From Craterostigma plantagineum (taxonomy: Eukaryota > Streptophyta > Magnoliopsida > Lamiales > Linderniaceae): 64,000 nucleotides of DNA. A program made the translations under genes and the position numbers. How positions within the stretch are numbered: the stretch's first letter is position 1; each line of letters begins with the position of its first letter. The DNA lies in the NCBI GenBank assembly GCA_027422505.1, contig JAPQWV010001629.1, forward strand, positions 1 through 64,000, given 5' to 3'. Shown one piece after another: positions 21,845 through 33,189 of the stretch. The notes under the pieces are model-generated. The model searched no databases. It had not been told where the DNA came from and saw nothing but the letters and a program-made list of their open reading frames with translations.

Positions 21845-22110
21845 ATACATATACACGGCCCTTTCGCCAACGGGCATTGCCCTAATATATTTCATTACAT
21901 GTGTAATAATATATGTATACGACCCTTTCGCCAACGGGTCTCCGCCCTGATATATTTCATTGCATATACAATAATAATATATGTATACGACCCTTTCGCC
22001 AATGGGTCTCCGCCCTAATATATTTTATTGCATATACAATAATAGTAATATATGTATATGGCCCTTTCGCCAACGGGTCTCCGCCCTAATATATATTTCA
22101 TATACATATA
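21845..22110 (-). repeat. four tandem units of 63-70 bp within the LTR
   Basis: Units start near 21857, 21920, 21989 and 22059. Each contains CCCTTTCGCCAACGGG (a small CCC/GGG hairpin) plus TCTCCGCCCTAATATATTTC and an ATATATGTATA spacer. The first unit is the most diverged. Confidence 0.85.
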
Positions 22111-22559
22111 CATTTTTACATAATATTACGATGACGCTAAACGCCGCCCTGGTAGCATAGTGGACAGCCATTGGCTCAACTGCGAGTCGACAACACATGC
22201 CCATATCGGCAATGTATCCATCGCTTTCAAGCGATACATCATATATATGCATACTTGACTCATATAACCCTCCCGCATATGATCGTGTATGCACGTGAGT
22301 ATGAAATGCAAACGAATTCTAAACATGCTTACCACGTGAAAATGTATCAAGTAAGGCACGTAACCTGTTATCACAGAGGCACGTAATCACATAAATTAGG
22401 CATACGCAAACAAGTTATGTGTTGTAGTTGGATTTCTACGTACCTGTCGTCCGTCGACTAGCGCTACTGAACTGCTGAATTTCGTAAGTCTCGACCTTAG
22501 GCATAAAACATAATACAGTATGCTACTTAATTGATTAAATCAGCTAAGTACTCAAGAAT

Positions 22560-23830
22560 TCATAATTCGTGGACTTTATTTGGATGTATGACTTGTGAAG
22601 TACATTTAATTCGTGAACTAATTTTGGTCTTTATTTAAATACGCTAAATAAATTTCGCAACGTATAATTTACCAAGCTCGCCCCAATTCGTAATTCCCTA
22701 TGAGTTCGCTAACCTAGCATAACCCGTGAATTGCGTGGCGCGAGTAAATTTCGTGAGCCAAGCTATTTTAACTTCGTGACTTGTTGGACTCGTGAAAACA
22801 TCCTAATTCGCGCTCTTAGTTAATTCGCAATTCACTTGATTCGCATTTGTATAGAGTTTGCGAACCCCCGTGGATTCGCAAAGCTAATTGGATTTCTAAA
22901 TAAGTGCAACCGCAAAACCCTAAAAGCCCGCAAGTCACATGGGTTCGCACTCCTAAGTAAGGTCGCCAAATTTCGTTTCGCCAAATATGTAATCAGTGAA
23001 ACTTATTTCGTGGTACCTAGTTAAATCTCTCCATTGCGAAATGAGTTGCTATTATTAATAATTCACGAAGTCTACACCTCACGGACTCTTGTGCTAAATT
23101 TCTAAATTTATAGTTCGCGAATCGTAATATTTTTAAACCTAGGGTTCGCGAATTGCACCCTAGCTCGTGATCTCATAATTTACGAATTACTATTTTATTA
23201 AATTATTGGATTTGCGGGTTCATGGAGTTCGTCAAGCTAAGCGGTTCGCCAAGCAAAGGATTCACCAAATTGATAAGCCAAATGTGCTCGGCCCGTGAAA
23301 TGAGTGAGTTCGCGGAATGCCTTGGGTTCGCCGACTCGATTCGCGAACTACACTTTGTCGAGTTGAGCCCGCGAAATTCCCGAGTTCGCAAACTACCCCC
23401 GATTCGCAAACCTCAACTTCGCAATTTGCATGGAGTTCGCGACTTGTCTGGATTCGTGAAATCTCACTTCGCGATACGCACGGCTCGGCTTCTTGATCCG
23501 CAAAAGCTACGGGTTCGCCAACTTGTGGAATTCGCGAAATTCCAAGCCCACCAAACTTCGGTTCGCCAAATATCCAATTCGCGGAATTAGAACCCGCCAA
23601 GTTAACGTAGTTCGCGGAACGAGGTCGCGAATTCTTGCTAAGGTTCGTGGAGTGCGTGAATCGTGCTAGTTCGCGGCTCGTTGGACTCGCAAAATCTTCA
23701 ATTCGCCAAACGTTTGTTGCATGGGGTTCGCGAACCGAATTTGCGAATTGCCTCGGCCCTTACTTCGCAAAATATGTGGGTTCGCAAAACACCTCTAAAA
23801 CACTTTACAATTCGCAATGTACTAGCTTTA
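22560..23830 (-). repeat. array of degenerate TTCGCGAA-type motifs inside the LTR
   Basis: Dozens of TTCGC, GCGAA and TTCGCGAA words at irregular spacing. This is the counterpart, in this LTR family, of the ATGTCGA array in the Tekay-type LTR. Frames read here (for example 23222-23590) are by-products of the repeat. Confidence 0.8.
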
Positions 23831-24891
23831 AGGATCAAAAAGCTATATTTTTTTCAAGAACGCGTTTGAAGGCCGTATGATTTTATGAACCCTAAAATCG
23901 GACCTAGTCTTAAAACAGCAATTTAGGGCTGATTATTTCGTGCTAACCCTCCCTAATCCTGCTAGATTCGTCACTTAGGACCTAAAGTCGAGCTTTAAGA
24001 AGATTATGACAGGATTTACATCTTCGATCAAAACATCCCACTTTCTCAAGAACACAATAAAGACCCTAAGTGCTTCAAATCCCTGAGAACTGATTTTAAA
24101 GTTTTTCAAAGGCTTAATGATAGGTCTTTGTGGGTTACTACCCTAAACATGTTTTATTAATACCTAAAATTTTAAATCGTAAGTTAAAAACGTAGGAACT
24201 TTATAAAGATTGCATACCTTCTTCAACTCAAACTTCGATCACTTTTCCTTAAGCTCGATTCAAGCAACTTGGGGTGATGATCTCGCCAAAAACTTCTTGA
24301 TCTCACTAATCGACTTTGTTTCTTCTTTGTATGGTCTTTCTCTTGGTGACTCCCTCTCTCTTGTTTCGTTTGTTAGAGTGAGGAAAATGCTTTGTGGGTT
24401 CGATAGTCTCTTGTTTAAGGTTAAGAGTTTTAGTATTTATCAAGGGTATGGTGATTGAGCTAGTTGGCGTGGACTTCCCATATTTTAAGGAGCTTTGTCT
24501 CAAAAAAATCTCCAAGGATTTTGGGCCTAGATTAAGGTCCTATTTGGGCCTTGAATTTTAACTCTTTTAAATTATTGGACCACTTAGTCCAATTGCAACT
24601 AGTCCAACTTATCTTGGGCTTGAATTTGGGATTCCACCTAGTCCAATTGCAATATAGCCCAATTTATTATTAGCACTATTTCCATAATCCTAATTTCGAA
24701 AATACCTAATTAAATTGGAAGTCACATCGCACCATTTAAATGCACCAATTTCCACCAAATAAATTAAGCACGCATTTTAATATGCAAATTTCACATAATT
24801 CACACGAGCAAAGAATAATTGCACAAAATACACATAACTGCATTCAATATTTACGCCAATTTATTGGCCTTTATTTGCTTACGATGACCCA

Positions 24892-25112
24892 GGTGGGTTC
24901 AGTCGGCGAAATCTTTCGCCCACTATCTCGGTCCTGTCAGCTTGAGTCTGCCTAGCATTGAAGTTGTTCCACCGTATTAGCTGTTGGATTTGTGCGGATT
25001 GCTGACGAATCACTTCTGTGAGTTGGAGAATCGTCGTGTCTCGACTATCGGCAGAGGTCGTGTTTCCACTGTTCTTTTCATCTCCTCCACTGGTTTCACC
25101 CCTCGTTCTCAC
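24892..25112 (-). pseudogene. gag: chromovirus gag N-terminal fragment (minus strand)
   Basis: About 70 codons matching the start of the intact gag at 12849: SRDTTILQLTEVIRQQSAQI, then IVGERFRRLNPP. The initiation codon has become ACG. The fragment breaks off after RRLNPP and joins directly to the beginning of the LTR at about 24891, so the rest of gag, all of pol and the polypurine tract were deleted. Confidence 0.8.
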
Positions 25113-25240
25113 CGTTGTCCTATTCTATCCTGAATGTCCTAAGGCCAATAAATTATGCAACGCAAAAAGTCACATAAATATAACACTTACTCGCAAGGCC
25201 GCTTCCGCGCTTTTGGCTGTGTATGGACACTGTGATCGAA
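25113..25240 (-). mobile_element. chromovirus leader (minus strand)
   Basis: Minus-strand sequence after the PBS (TTCGATCACAGTGTCCATAC, then CAAAAGCGCGGAAGCGGCCT and TTATTGGCCTTAGGA) is nearly the same as the Tekay-type leader at 12708-12848. This ties the PBS and gag fragment to a chromovirus. Confidence 0.8.
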
Positions 25241-25252
25241 GCTCTGATACCA
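25241..25252 (-). other. primer-binding site at the hybrid junction
   Basis: Minus strand TGGTATCAGAGC. The sequence on its 3' side is chromovirus leader; on its 5' side, two bases away, is a Cassandra-type LTR. Confidence 0.85.
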
Positions 25253-25254
25253 AC

Positions 25255-25717
25255 TATAGCGTCTCATCCCATACTCGGTGTCACTATAGCATCTGTCCCT
25301 ACCGGGACTAGTAGGGTTGGGCCCACCACACTCCGACTGATAGTCTGGCCCCACTGTATCAGCATTTAACCTTCTATGCTTTGTCCTCACTCACACGCAC
25401 CCTGGGCAAACTTCACGGGACATCGCCCATCCCTAGATTGCCCCAAGTCAAGCACGTTTAACTTCAGAGTTCAATAGATGGACTCACGAAAAGGTAGGTC
25501 GACCTTGGTGATATGAGTGGTACTATCAATTCTCTTATACGATTCCTAGGCTGACACGCCCATACGTTGCCAGTCTCATGATCCCCTCTCATTCGGGTAT
25601 CGGATCGCTTCGTTCATGTACCCCGTCGCCTAGAAGCCTGCCAGAAGCCGCTCCTTGTCCGTGCCCCTCTCTAGCCCCGGTGATCACTCCCCGCCCTCAT
25701 CGGCCCCGGGCATCACT
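25255..25717 (-). repeat. Cassandra-type LTR with 5S rRNA sequence, copy 1 (minus strand)
   Basis: 463 bp, alignable along its whole length with 30186-30651. It includes a stretch (about 25396-25475) that on the minus strand resembles 5S rRNA: an AGTTAAACGTGCTTG box A region and GGATGGGCGATG followed by GTGAAGT, then CCCAGGGTGCG. Cassandra is a plant TRIM retrotransposon whose LTRs carry 5S sequence. Here box A has an A where 5S has G, and the box C region is diverged. The right edge abuts copia RNase H codons (Ser-Ala-Ile-Ala-Ile). Confidence 0.8.
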
Positions 25718-25934
25718 GAGTGCCATTGCTATAACGTGCAATCATGTTCATCACTCACGCACGAAACACATAGGTATTCGATATCACTTTACAAAAGATC
25801 ACGTAGAAAAAGGCACTATATACATGTATTTCGTGAACACGAAGTACCAACTTGCCGACATTTTCACTAAGGCATTGCATGAAGAACTATTCCGATTTCT
25901 TGTTGAAAAATTAGGCATGTTGAATCTTCCGTAA
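25718..25934 (+). pseudogene. pol: Ty1/copia RNase H C-terminus (Angela/SIRE-like), truncated
   Basis: Reads SAIAIT, then VHHSRTKHIGIRYHFTKDHV, then YQLADIFTKALHEE and FLVEKLGMLNLP, the usual end of copia pol. It corresponds codon for codon to 42050-42258 of the larger element. Everything upstream is missing, replaced by the 5S-bearing LTR. Confidence 0.8.
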
Positions 25935-28640
25935 TATGTGCTCTACGTGCTCCTATGTGCTTTTCATTTGGTCTATTCTATGTGTTCTGCATTATTAAAT
26001 GTCATATTTCGCGTGATATTTAGAAATTAAAAATAAATAATACGATAACAATAAAACAAAATAAATAATAACAAATCAAAAATATTATACATATACCTAT
26101 AATATTAGGGGAATGACGATATCTTTAGGATGCTCGATCTAAGTCACTAATAAATTTCCCTGACATAAGACTGGTTATTGCTTAATTTTGTCAGTCTAAG
26201 TCGCATTCTTGTTTCTATAGGTCACCAGCTTGTTCCACTAGACGCAAAGCCACTTCACATGTGTGAGGATTCTAGCCTTTCATTTTTTCTCTCTTTGGAT
26301 TTAATCTCGAGCGAGTCACACATCATTGCTTGTCTTAACTAGCAATTCTTGGCCTCTTACTCGCCTTGCATTAGAACGTTAGGAAAATGATTAGGGCACT
26401 TAAGAAATTCCTCACTTGGCCATATAGAAATTTCAATCTTTAACATAGCCTTCAGTCATCCATTTTGAGCCTTCTCCGAATAACTTTTCTACATTTGAAA
26501 CCCCCTTGAGCCTTCTACCGATAATCTGAATCTTCGACGGGATGTTCAAACGAGAAAAGGAGGGGGAGAAACATATATGACAAAATAAGAGATGACAAAA
26601 GAAGGTGGAAAATGCACACGAGGAATGCTCACCGCACAAAAACAGTCCAAAAGAGCCTGCCTCTCGACTATTAAGATAAAAATTCCAAATCATTAGAAGG
26701 GGGCATGGATCTTGCTATTTCTCCATCGATAACCTCGTACATTCGTCAGAGCGGCTGGAAGAGGAGCACCTCAATGTGAACTTCTCCAATGATAATCCGG
26801 TCTTATATTGGGAAACGAGAAGAGGAGCACGGCCTTGGGTTCGAATTCCATAACTGTGAACTTCTTCAAATCGATAATCTCTGAAACCTATCTAGGGATT
26901 AAGAGAAAAGGAGCATGGTATCGGCCCGAGAACGAACAAGAAGAACTTCGTCTTAGATAATCTCTCAACCTCGTAGAGAAGCGGAGCTTCAGCTTGAGCA
27001 AGTGTAGACTGATACAGAAAAATTAAAGGATGAGAATGACAAACGGATAAGAGAAAAATGCCGAAAGAAGGAGATCGACGCAGAAATGGAAGATGCAAAG
27101 CTCACTTTACCCAAAAATTTTCTTTCCCTTCTAAGTCAGAGCCAAACTAACATCTTTCAAAGTCCCTTTTATTGCAAATCGACGGTCTTTCGCACTGGTG
27201 AAACGATTAAAAACGCCTCGATCACAGGTAAATTGACTAATATTGCTTGTGTTGACTTGAGTGATATAAATATAATAATCCCAAGGCAAATATAAATGAG
27301 CGCTAGAGTGAACCCAGTGAGAGTTGTCGAAATGGAACATACTTTGAACTTAGGACTATAGTTTGCTGACGTGACTTGACATCATATGATCATGGCAAGT
27401 GTCTTGTGAAACTTTAAACGTGACAATGATCGAAGCAAAATAATCTGACCCCATACTAAAAATAATAATACTAATATTTCTTGAAATGTTTTTCTTTCTA
27501 TTTTCTTATTATTACATGTAATGAAAAATTAATATATATATATATATATATATATAATAGTATACATATAAAAGATAAGACGCAAATTTTAATATGCAAT
27601 TTTAATTTGCATCTATGCAGAATTGATTATAAGCGATATTTTGTTATAATTCGCACATTCTGATATGCGGTATTACTTTGCATTTGAGCTGAATTGTTAA
27701 AAATGCGAATATTTGTTTTTGATCATACCCTCACGTGAAATTATAGTTACATGTATATGGGACCATTTATCTAGGCCAATCTTGATAAATCACGTTTTTT
27801 TTTCGGTAATTGTTACTTATATTGGTTTATGTACTTGTTTGATAACTCAATTGAGGTGCACTACTTGAGGGGGAGCATTTACAAATTTATGCATTGAGCT
27901 CCAAATATTTTCTATGGTCTTTCTCTAAGTGTTGCAGAAATAATGAGGAGGACTTCACGAATACTTGGAGACACGGCATCGGTTTAGATTTTGGCTGGTT
28001 AAATATTGTGATCGTTAACGTGTTTTATAAATCTCAATTTAACCAATTTCTCTTAAAAAATGTTTCAGGGGGCGCCTAAATAGAGAAATTGCTTCCAAAA
28101 TTTAATATTCTCGACATTTTTGCTCTAAGTATTGCAGATCTACAAAATTTGACTATGGAGCCAAATGTCACCATTCTGAATTACAGGGAGTTAATTGCGT
28201 TTGTTTTCGTACATAGAGGGAGCAATTATGTGGTTTTTACTTGAACTTATGGTCAATCTGAAATCTTAAGAAAAACTTACTATCGAAAAACTTGGGCGAA
28301 TTTTGAAATTTTCGATCGCAGTTTCTCGAACGAAAATTGATTTGTGATCAAATGGTACTTTTCGCTTACAATTTGTCGAGCGAAAATTAAACAGCAACCA
28401 AATGAAAATTCTCGATCGGAGCTCGAGCGAAAATTATAATTGGGCCTGTATAATATGCGAACTCAAAACGTCCAATCAGCCTAATTAGAAAAAGTAACCT
28501 TTTGGCAGTCGAAAAACTTTATCTCACGTAAAACCTAATCGCAAAATCTACACTGTCTTTCTCTCTCGCAAAACTTTCAAAGACGATTCAAATTTCTACC
28601 AAAATCTTTCGATTTTCATCCAGAAATTGTCTGTTTAAGG
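25935..28640 (+). mobile_element. long non-coding 3' region of the copia element, copy A
   Basis: It matches 42259-44440 over most of its length, for example GGAATGACGATATCTTTAGG, later ACATAGAGGGAGCAATTATG at about 28210, and the TCGATCG/TCGAGCG motif cluster from 28290. No open frame above 90 codons, so no envelope-like gene is visible. The conserved purine-rich strings (TTGAGGGGGAGCATTT near 27866, AGAGGGAGCAAT near 28215) may be polypurine tracts. The LTR start could not be fixed. A pure TA tract lies at about 27533-27556. Confidence 0.6.
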
Positions 28641-29367
28641 TAGAAATGATACTTTTTTGATATTTGCGTGCGATTTAACTCAGTTTGCATCTACATTTTA
28701 TAATATATCGTCTAATTTGAGTAGATTTTCTATTGTTTTACTGTAATAAGCCCACATACTATTTCGTTGAGATTCCGACCTGTTTTTGTGTTTATCTGGG
28801 TTGAAATCTGCATTCTAGGATAATTTCTAGGAGTATATTTCTTCGATTATCTGCGTGTTTGAAGCTTGATTAAGAGTTCGACTGGATCTGGTTTTAAACG
28901 TTTAAATGCGTCAAAGAACTTTCTCGCTCTCAAACAGTGTCAATTGAATCTCAATTTGATTGAGTCACTGTTTGCATCGTAAAAGTTTTTTCGATCGCTA
29001 AATCTTCGAATTAATCCGTAAAATAAGTAATGTATATTGAAATAAACTAACAATCGAAAAATTGAATTTTTATTTTATGTGAGCGAAAAGATTACTGAAT
29101 GGAATAGATCAAATGCAATTAAGTTTCGAGCGCAAATTTACATCGAAAACAGTAATTTCGATTTCAATTTTGTTCTCGATCGAAAATTTTAGCGGCGATA
29201 AAATTAATTTCTCAACGATAAAATTTCTCGATCGTAAGAGTACGCAGTGATAATTTTGATCTATCAAAAATTTTCCCGATGATTAACCTAGTTTCTCGTT
29301 GTCAATTTTCTCGATCGTAAAATTTTGCAGCGAAAAAACATTTTGAAATCGAAATACTTTCTCGCTC
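28641..29367 (+). other. AT-rich non-coding sequence with TCGATCG motifs
   Basis: No frame of note. From about 28980 the sequence is dotted with TCGATCG, CTCGATCG and TCTCG words, like the leader at 32580-33060. It is probably the end of the same element or its LTR. I cannot assign it further. Confidence 0.35.
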
Positions 29368-29661
29368 TGTTAGGAATATTTTAGAAGTGTCCAAAAATTT
29401 ATTCTTAGTCTTCTGTATTTCTTTATGATATATCTAATTTGTTAATTCCTAGGTGTGTGGGTTGTGGTTGTAATGGGTTTGTTAGGGGCCCAATGGGCTT
29501 AATACCTTTCCATGGTTTTTAAGCCTAAACCCTAATCTTTATAAGTTAAATTTTCCATTCTAAAATCTCACGTATTCAATATGCTTAAGCTTCCAAACGT
29601 ACTGTTCACATCAATCGAAGGTTTAAACTATCGAAGTGTTCTTGGATAATCTGGATTAACA
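29368..29661 (+). repeat. 5' LTR of a Ty1/copia element
   Basis: 294 bp, TGTTAGGAATATT to GGATTAACA, with TGTTA/TAACA inverted ends, and followed after two bases by a PBS. It contains the string ATGGGCTTAATACC and an AAACCCTAA block before the transcription start area. Confidence 0.8.
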
Positions 29662-29663
29662 AG

Positions 29664-29675
29664 TGGTATCAGAGC
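29664..29675 (+). other. primer-binding site
   Basis: TGGTATCAGAGC (Met-tRNA type), two bases after the LTR at 29368-29661. Confidence 0.85.
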
Positions 29676-31052
29676 AAGCGTGTAGGTGAGGAAACTTCAT
29701 TACAAGTGAAAAAATTGACATTTCTGCAGAGTTTTTCAGATTTCGTCACGCGGACAAAAATCGAACTTTCCAAGATGTTTTTCGATTGTTTTCTGGGCTC
29801 TTCTAGTGTTACCTTGCATTTCTATCAGTTCTAAGGATTTTCTATCCAGTTGCTGCCGATATCAAGTTCCTGGAAATAGTTCAGTCTGCGAAGAGAAGAA
29901 ACCTCTGTTCTTCATTCTGTTTCTAAGTCGCGAACTCAAGGATTGCTACCATTTTCACGGGTCTTTACTCTCACAAGGCTACTTTCGTGAATCAGTTAAC
30001 ACTCCTTGGTTGGTGAATTCTAAGGTTCGTGCATCATCACACTTCGCGAAGTACCACTTTGCGGGTTCGAATTTCGCGAGCCGTTAGATTTTCAAAGATC
30101 AACGCTTCAGATTCAATTTCACACTTCACGAATCCAAACCCCATTCCGCAAACTCAGATTACTTTGCGAACTATAGACAACTTCATACAACAACCGGTCC
30201 CATACCGGGTGTTATTTGTAGCATCCGTCCCTACCAGGACCTGTGGGATTGGGTCCACCACGCACCGACGATAGTCTGGCCCCACTGTATCACCACATAA
30301 CCTTCCAGCATGCTTTGTCCTCACTCACACGCACCCTGGGAAAACTTCACAGGGGGTCACCCATCCCTAGATTTCCCCATGTCAAGCACGCTTAACTTGA
30401 GAGTCTCTAAAGATGGACTCCCGAAAAGGTAGGTCGACCTTGGTGATATGAGTAATACTATCAATTCTCTGATACAATTATTAGCCTGACACGCCCATAC
30501 ATTGTCAGTCTCGGGATCCCCTCTCATTCGGGTGTCGGATCGGTTCGTTCATGACCCCTTCGCCTAGAAGTCTGCTAGGAGCCGCTCATTGTCCGTGTAC
30601 CTCTCTGGCACCGACGATCACTCCCCGCCGTCATCGGCCCCGGGTGTCACACTTCGCAAACTCAGACCACTTTGCGAATTCAGAGTAAGTTGTGAATCGT
30701 CTTCACGAACCCCAACCTGTTTGCGAACTCAAAGAACTTTGTTACTTAACGAATTTAGTCAATTCGCAATCCAACTTACTTCGCGAACTTAGCCCACTTC
30801 GCGAGTCCTCATACCAACTCGTGACACGATCACTTTGCGAATCCAAAAACTTCACGAACTCAAATCAGTTTCACTATTACAATTCGCAAACGGGATCTAA
30901 TTTTCGATTCGCGAATTCACATATCAACCCAAATTTTGCGAACCAAATCCTGCTCAAAGTTAATTCTCAAAATTCGATTTTAATCAAATTGTTCAATTAA
31001 GGTTCAATTTTCCTCACATTACACGTTAATGATCATATCCAAAACACACGAG
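29676..31052 (+). mobile_element. copia leader with TTCGCGAA-type motifs, interrupted by a solo LTR
   Basis: Untranslated leader between PBS and gag. From 29925 to 30985 it is rich in TTCGCGAA, TTCGCAAAC and TTGCGAACT words. The array is split cleanly by the 5S-bearing LTR at 30186-30651: ACTTTGCGAAC sits shortly before and ACTTCGCAAACTCAG directly after. Confidence 0.65.
30186..30651 (-). repeat. Cassandra-type solo LTR with 5S rRNA sequence, copy 2 (minus strand)
   Basis: 466 bp on the minus strand, TGTGACACCCGGGG to GGTTGTTGTA. Flanks CTTCA (30181-30185) and CTTCG (30652-30656) match at four of five bases, a likely target duplication. The 5S-like part (about 30329-30410) keeps AGTTAAGCGTGCTTG (box A of the 5S internal promoter) and GGGATGGGTGACC followed by GTGAAGT (box C region), better preserved than copy 1. 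Only one LTR is present, so it is a solo LTR made by LTR-LTR recombination. Confidence 0.85.
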
Positions 31053-31759
31053 ATGGACTCCTTAAGCATGGGAAATGATGTTAGACCTCCTATCATTAGA
31101 CATGGAGAGTATGCAGTCTGGAAAAGAAGATTATTAACTTCGTCAAGAGCAAGGCCAATTCAGATAACCTGTTGGAATCTATTTACAATGGACCTAAGCA
31201 GTACTGGACTGTAATCCCAGCCACTACCACAACCACTCCTGCAATAGAAGAACATAGCATCTTGAAGACTCTCGACCAATGCAATGATGAAGAAAAGCTG
31301 CGACTTAAGGCTGATAAAGTCGCAAAATCATACATGATGCAAGCCATTCCCAACGACATTCTGATGCAACTCGAGTGTGGTGAAAGTGCAAAAGAAATGT
31401 GGGATGCCCTACGGATTATGATGCAGGGAACAGAGGTGAACGCAGTGGCAAGAATTGCGAATACCCTCATCACATATGATCGCTTTCAGGCTAACAAAGG
31501 AGAAACTCTTCAAGAAACATTTCGTTGATTCCTTGTCCTACTAAATGAATTAAAGACGAACGGAATTACAAAAAATGTATGAAGATCAACATCAAGTTCC
31601 TTGGATCAGTTCATCCAGAATGGGAATCAACAACAATCATGATGAAACAAATGAACGATCTGACCAAGGTCACATCCACACTCTATTTGATCATCTCAAT
31701 CAACACTCCAATTACGTGGAGAAAAGAAGGGAGGAAGCTAGGTCAGTGGGAAGCGATAC
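31053..31759 (+). pseudogene. gag: Ty1/copia gag (UBN2 type), truncated, element A
   Basis: Starts MDSLSMGNDVRPPIIRHGEY. A shift near 31120 leads into ESIYNGPKQYWTVIP and DNDILMQLECGESAKEMWDA-type gag sequence (open 31172-31528). A further shift near 31530 leads to MKINIKFLGSVHPEWESTTI and HSNYVEKRREEARSVGSD. It has the structure of a copia capsid domain with no zinc knuckle because it is cut at 31759 by the LTR of the next element. It belongs with LTR 29368 and PBS 29664. Confidence 0.8.
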
Positions 31760-32111
31760 TGTAGGATATCAGTTTAATTGTGATGTTCATTTAATTAGCT
31801 GTCTTCGTAATTTTTGGCGTTTATTGTAATAATCGTTAGTTTAAGACTTAGTTTGTTATTTATACCAAGTATGTTTGGTATAAATAGATGTACAAACATT
31901 GTGATTAATAGAGAAGATTTAGAAAATTGATCCAAAAGGCTTGCAATTCAATTTCTAGAGAGAGAAACACAAGATATCTTCTCACACTAAGCGAAATTCT
32001 CTCTCGAGCTCTTCAAGAAGGTTTTTGATTGAAATCTAAATTTCTACAATTCTTATCGATTGCCTTAGAATTCATGCCTAGGATCATAGAGTTGATAAAT
32101 TAGGACCTAAA
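31760..32111 (+). repeat. 5' LTR of copia element B
   Basis: 352 bp, TGTAGGATATC to CCTAAAA (the last bases changed from CCTAACA). Same family as 5055-5405 and 57041-57392. It has a TATA box in GGTATAAATAG. It was inserted into the gag of element A; the five bases before it are GATAC. Confidence 0.85.
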
Positions 32112-32113
32112 AA

Positions 32114-32125
32114 TTGGTATCAGAG
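32114..32125 (+). other. primer-binding site of copia element B
   Basis: TGGTATCAGAGC two bases after the LTR. Confidence 0.85.
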
Positions 32126-33189
32126 CAGATTCGTTCTGTTTTGAATCGAAAATTGTTAGAATTTGATCGAAATTTGAGTTCGAGTACTGTTCAATCGAAG
32201 AACAGTTTTGGCGGGAATCTCAAAATCGATCCAATAGCTCAATTTTGTGCTTAATTGGTTTGAATTTGATGTCTACGTGCTTGTTTTAGTAATATTCATT
32301 GATTGCGATTAGATTCGTAGCTGTTTGAACTTCGATTTAGCAGAATCGATCGAATTTATTGGTTACTGTTCACGCGATAAACAATTTGAACATGTTCTGA
32401 ATTTGATCAAACTCGATATATTTTGCTTCATAACATGTTTAATTACTTGTTCGTGTGTGCTAAGTAGCTGATTGCGAGCAAATACCTGCAATTTCATGTT
32501 CAAATTTGGTGTTTTTGCTTGAATCCGTGTTAACTGTATTCTGTGAGTTTTGCGATAACTTTAATTTTTTTCGCTAGGTTATTCAATCAGATTAATTTCT
32601 CGATCGAAAAACTCGGCGCGAAAATTTTTCTCGATCGGAATATTTAGTCAGACCTAAAGTCGCTTCTACCAAGAACTACTTTAGTAAGAAAAATTTCTCG
32701 AGCTTTACTTAGCAAAAAACTTTTTCGACTAAGGCTAATTTTGACCTTTGCGCTCGTAAAACTTACAATCGAAATTTTTTTTTTTCGGTCAGACTTCTCA
32801 GTTTGACTAAGCCAAAATCATTTGCGTACGAGAAACCTTTTTCAGTCAATGAATTTATTTTGACCCAGCGAGAAACTTATTAAACATACTGTTTCTCCGC
32901 GTTCGAAATAAATTCACGATCCAAGTTTTTTTCTCGACCGAAAGACTTTGAGCAATTTTTCTCACTCGTAAAATTTTTCGCTGACAAACTTTCTCGCACG
33001 AGGACAGTAACATCGCACATTTTCTCGATGAATTATTTTTTATCAAACTTTAAAGATTGAGTCAAAAATTATTCTCGAAACTGCTCTAGAATCAAACGCT
33101 ACTAACTAATCCGCTACTTGTGAAGCCCATCACATCAATTCAAGACATCAAAACAACAAACGAAGATCCTACATCAACTCAAACAAGAA
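32126..33189 (+). mobile_element. untranslated leader of copia element B with TCGATCG-type motifs
   Basis: Non-coding, about 1.06 kb. The second half carries many words such as TTTCTCGATCG, CTCGACCG and TTCTCGCACG. It ends at the gag ATG at 33190. Confidence 0.65.

Larger units (their letters stand above)
21043..24891 (-). repeat. chromovirus LTR, family 2 (minus strand), about 3.85 kb
   Basis: On the minus strand it ends GGGTCGCTACA. It contains, in inverted order, the features of the Tekay-type LTR: the TGAGCC(ACGG)GGCTC block near 21430, the TTGTAGGTAC string near 21400, and the CTTAGGCATAAA/GTCGAGACTTA block near 22490. Near 24885 GCAAATAAAGGCCAATAAATTGGCG aligns with the start of the Tekay LTR. 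The first dozen or so bases are lost at the junction with a gag fragment. A second copy of this family occupies 57393-57463 plus 61260-64000. There is no clear target duplication. Confidence 0.8.

Noticed and set aside
21845..22110. CRISPR-like array of regularly spaced repeats
   Set aside because: Units are simple tandem repeats in a plant LTR; spacers are not unique and the organism is eukaryotic.
22836..23880. Several frames in both directions in the chromovirus LTR, rich in Arg/Ser/Glu/Phe
   Set aside because: By-product of the TTCGCGAA array, which reads through on both strands without stops.
25396..25475. A 5S rRNA gene
   Set aside because: Only part of the 5S sequence is recognisable and it is embedded in a TRIM-type LTR present twice; not a functional 5S gene.
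26433..28080. Envelope-like gene in the copia 3' region
   Set aside because: No frame longer than about 90 codons in either copy and no membrane or coiled-coil pattern.
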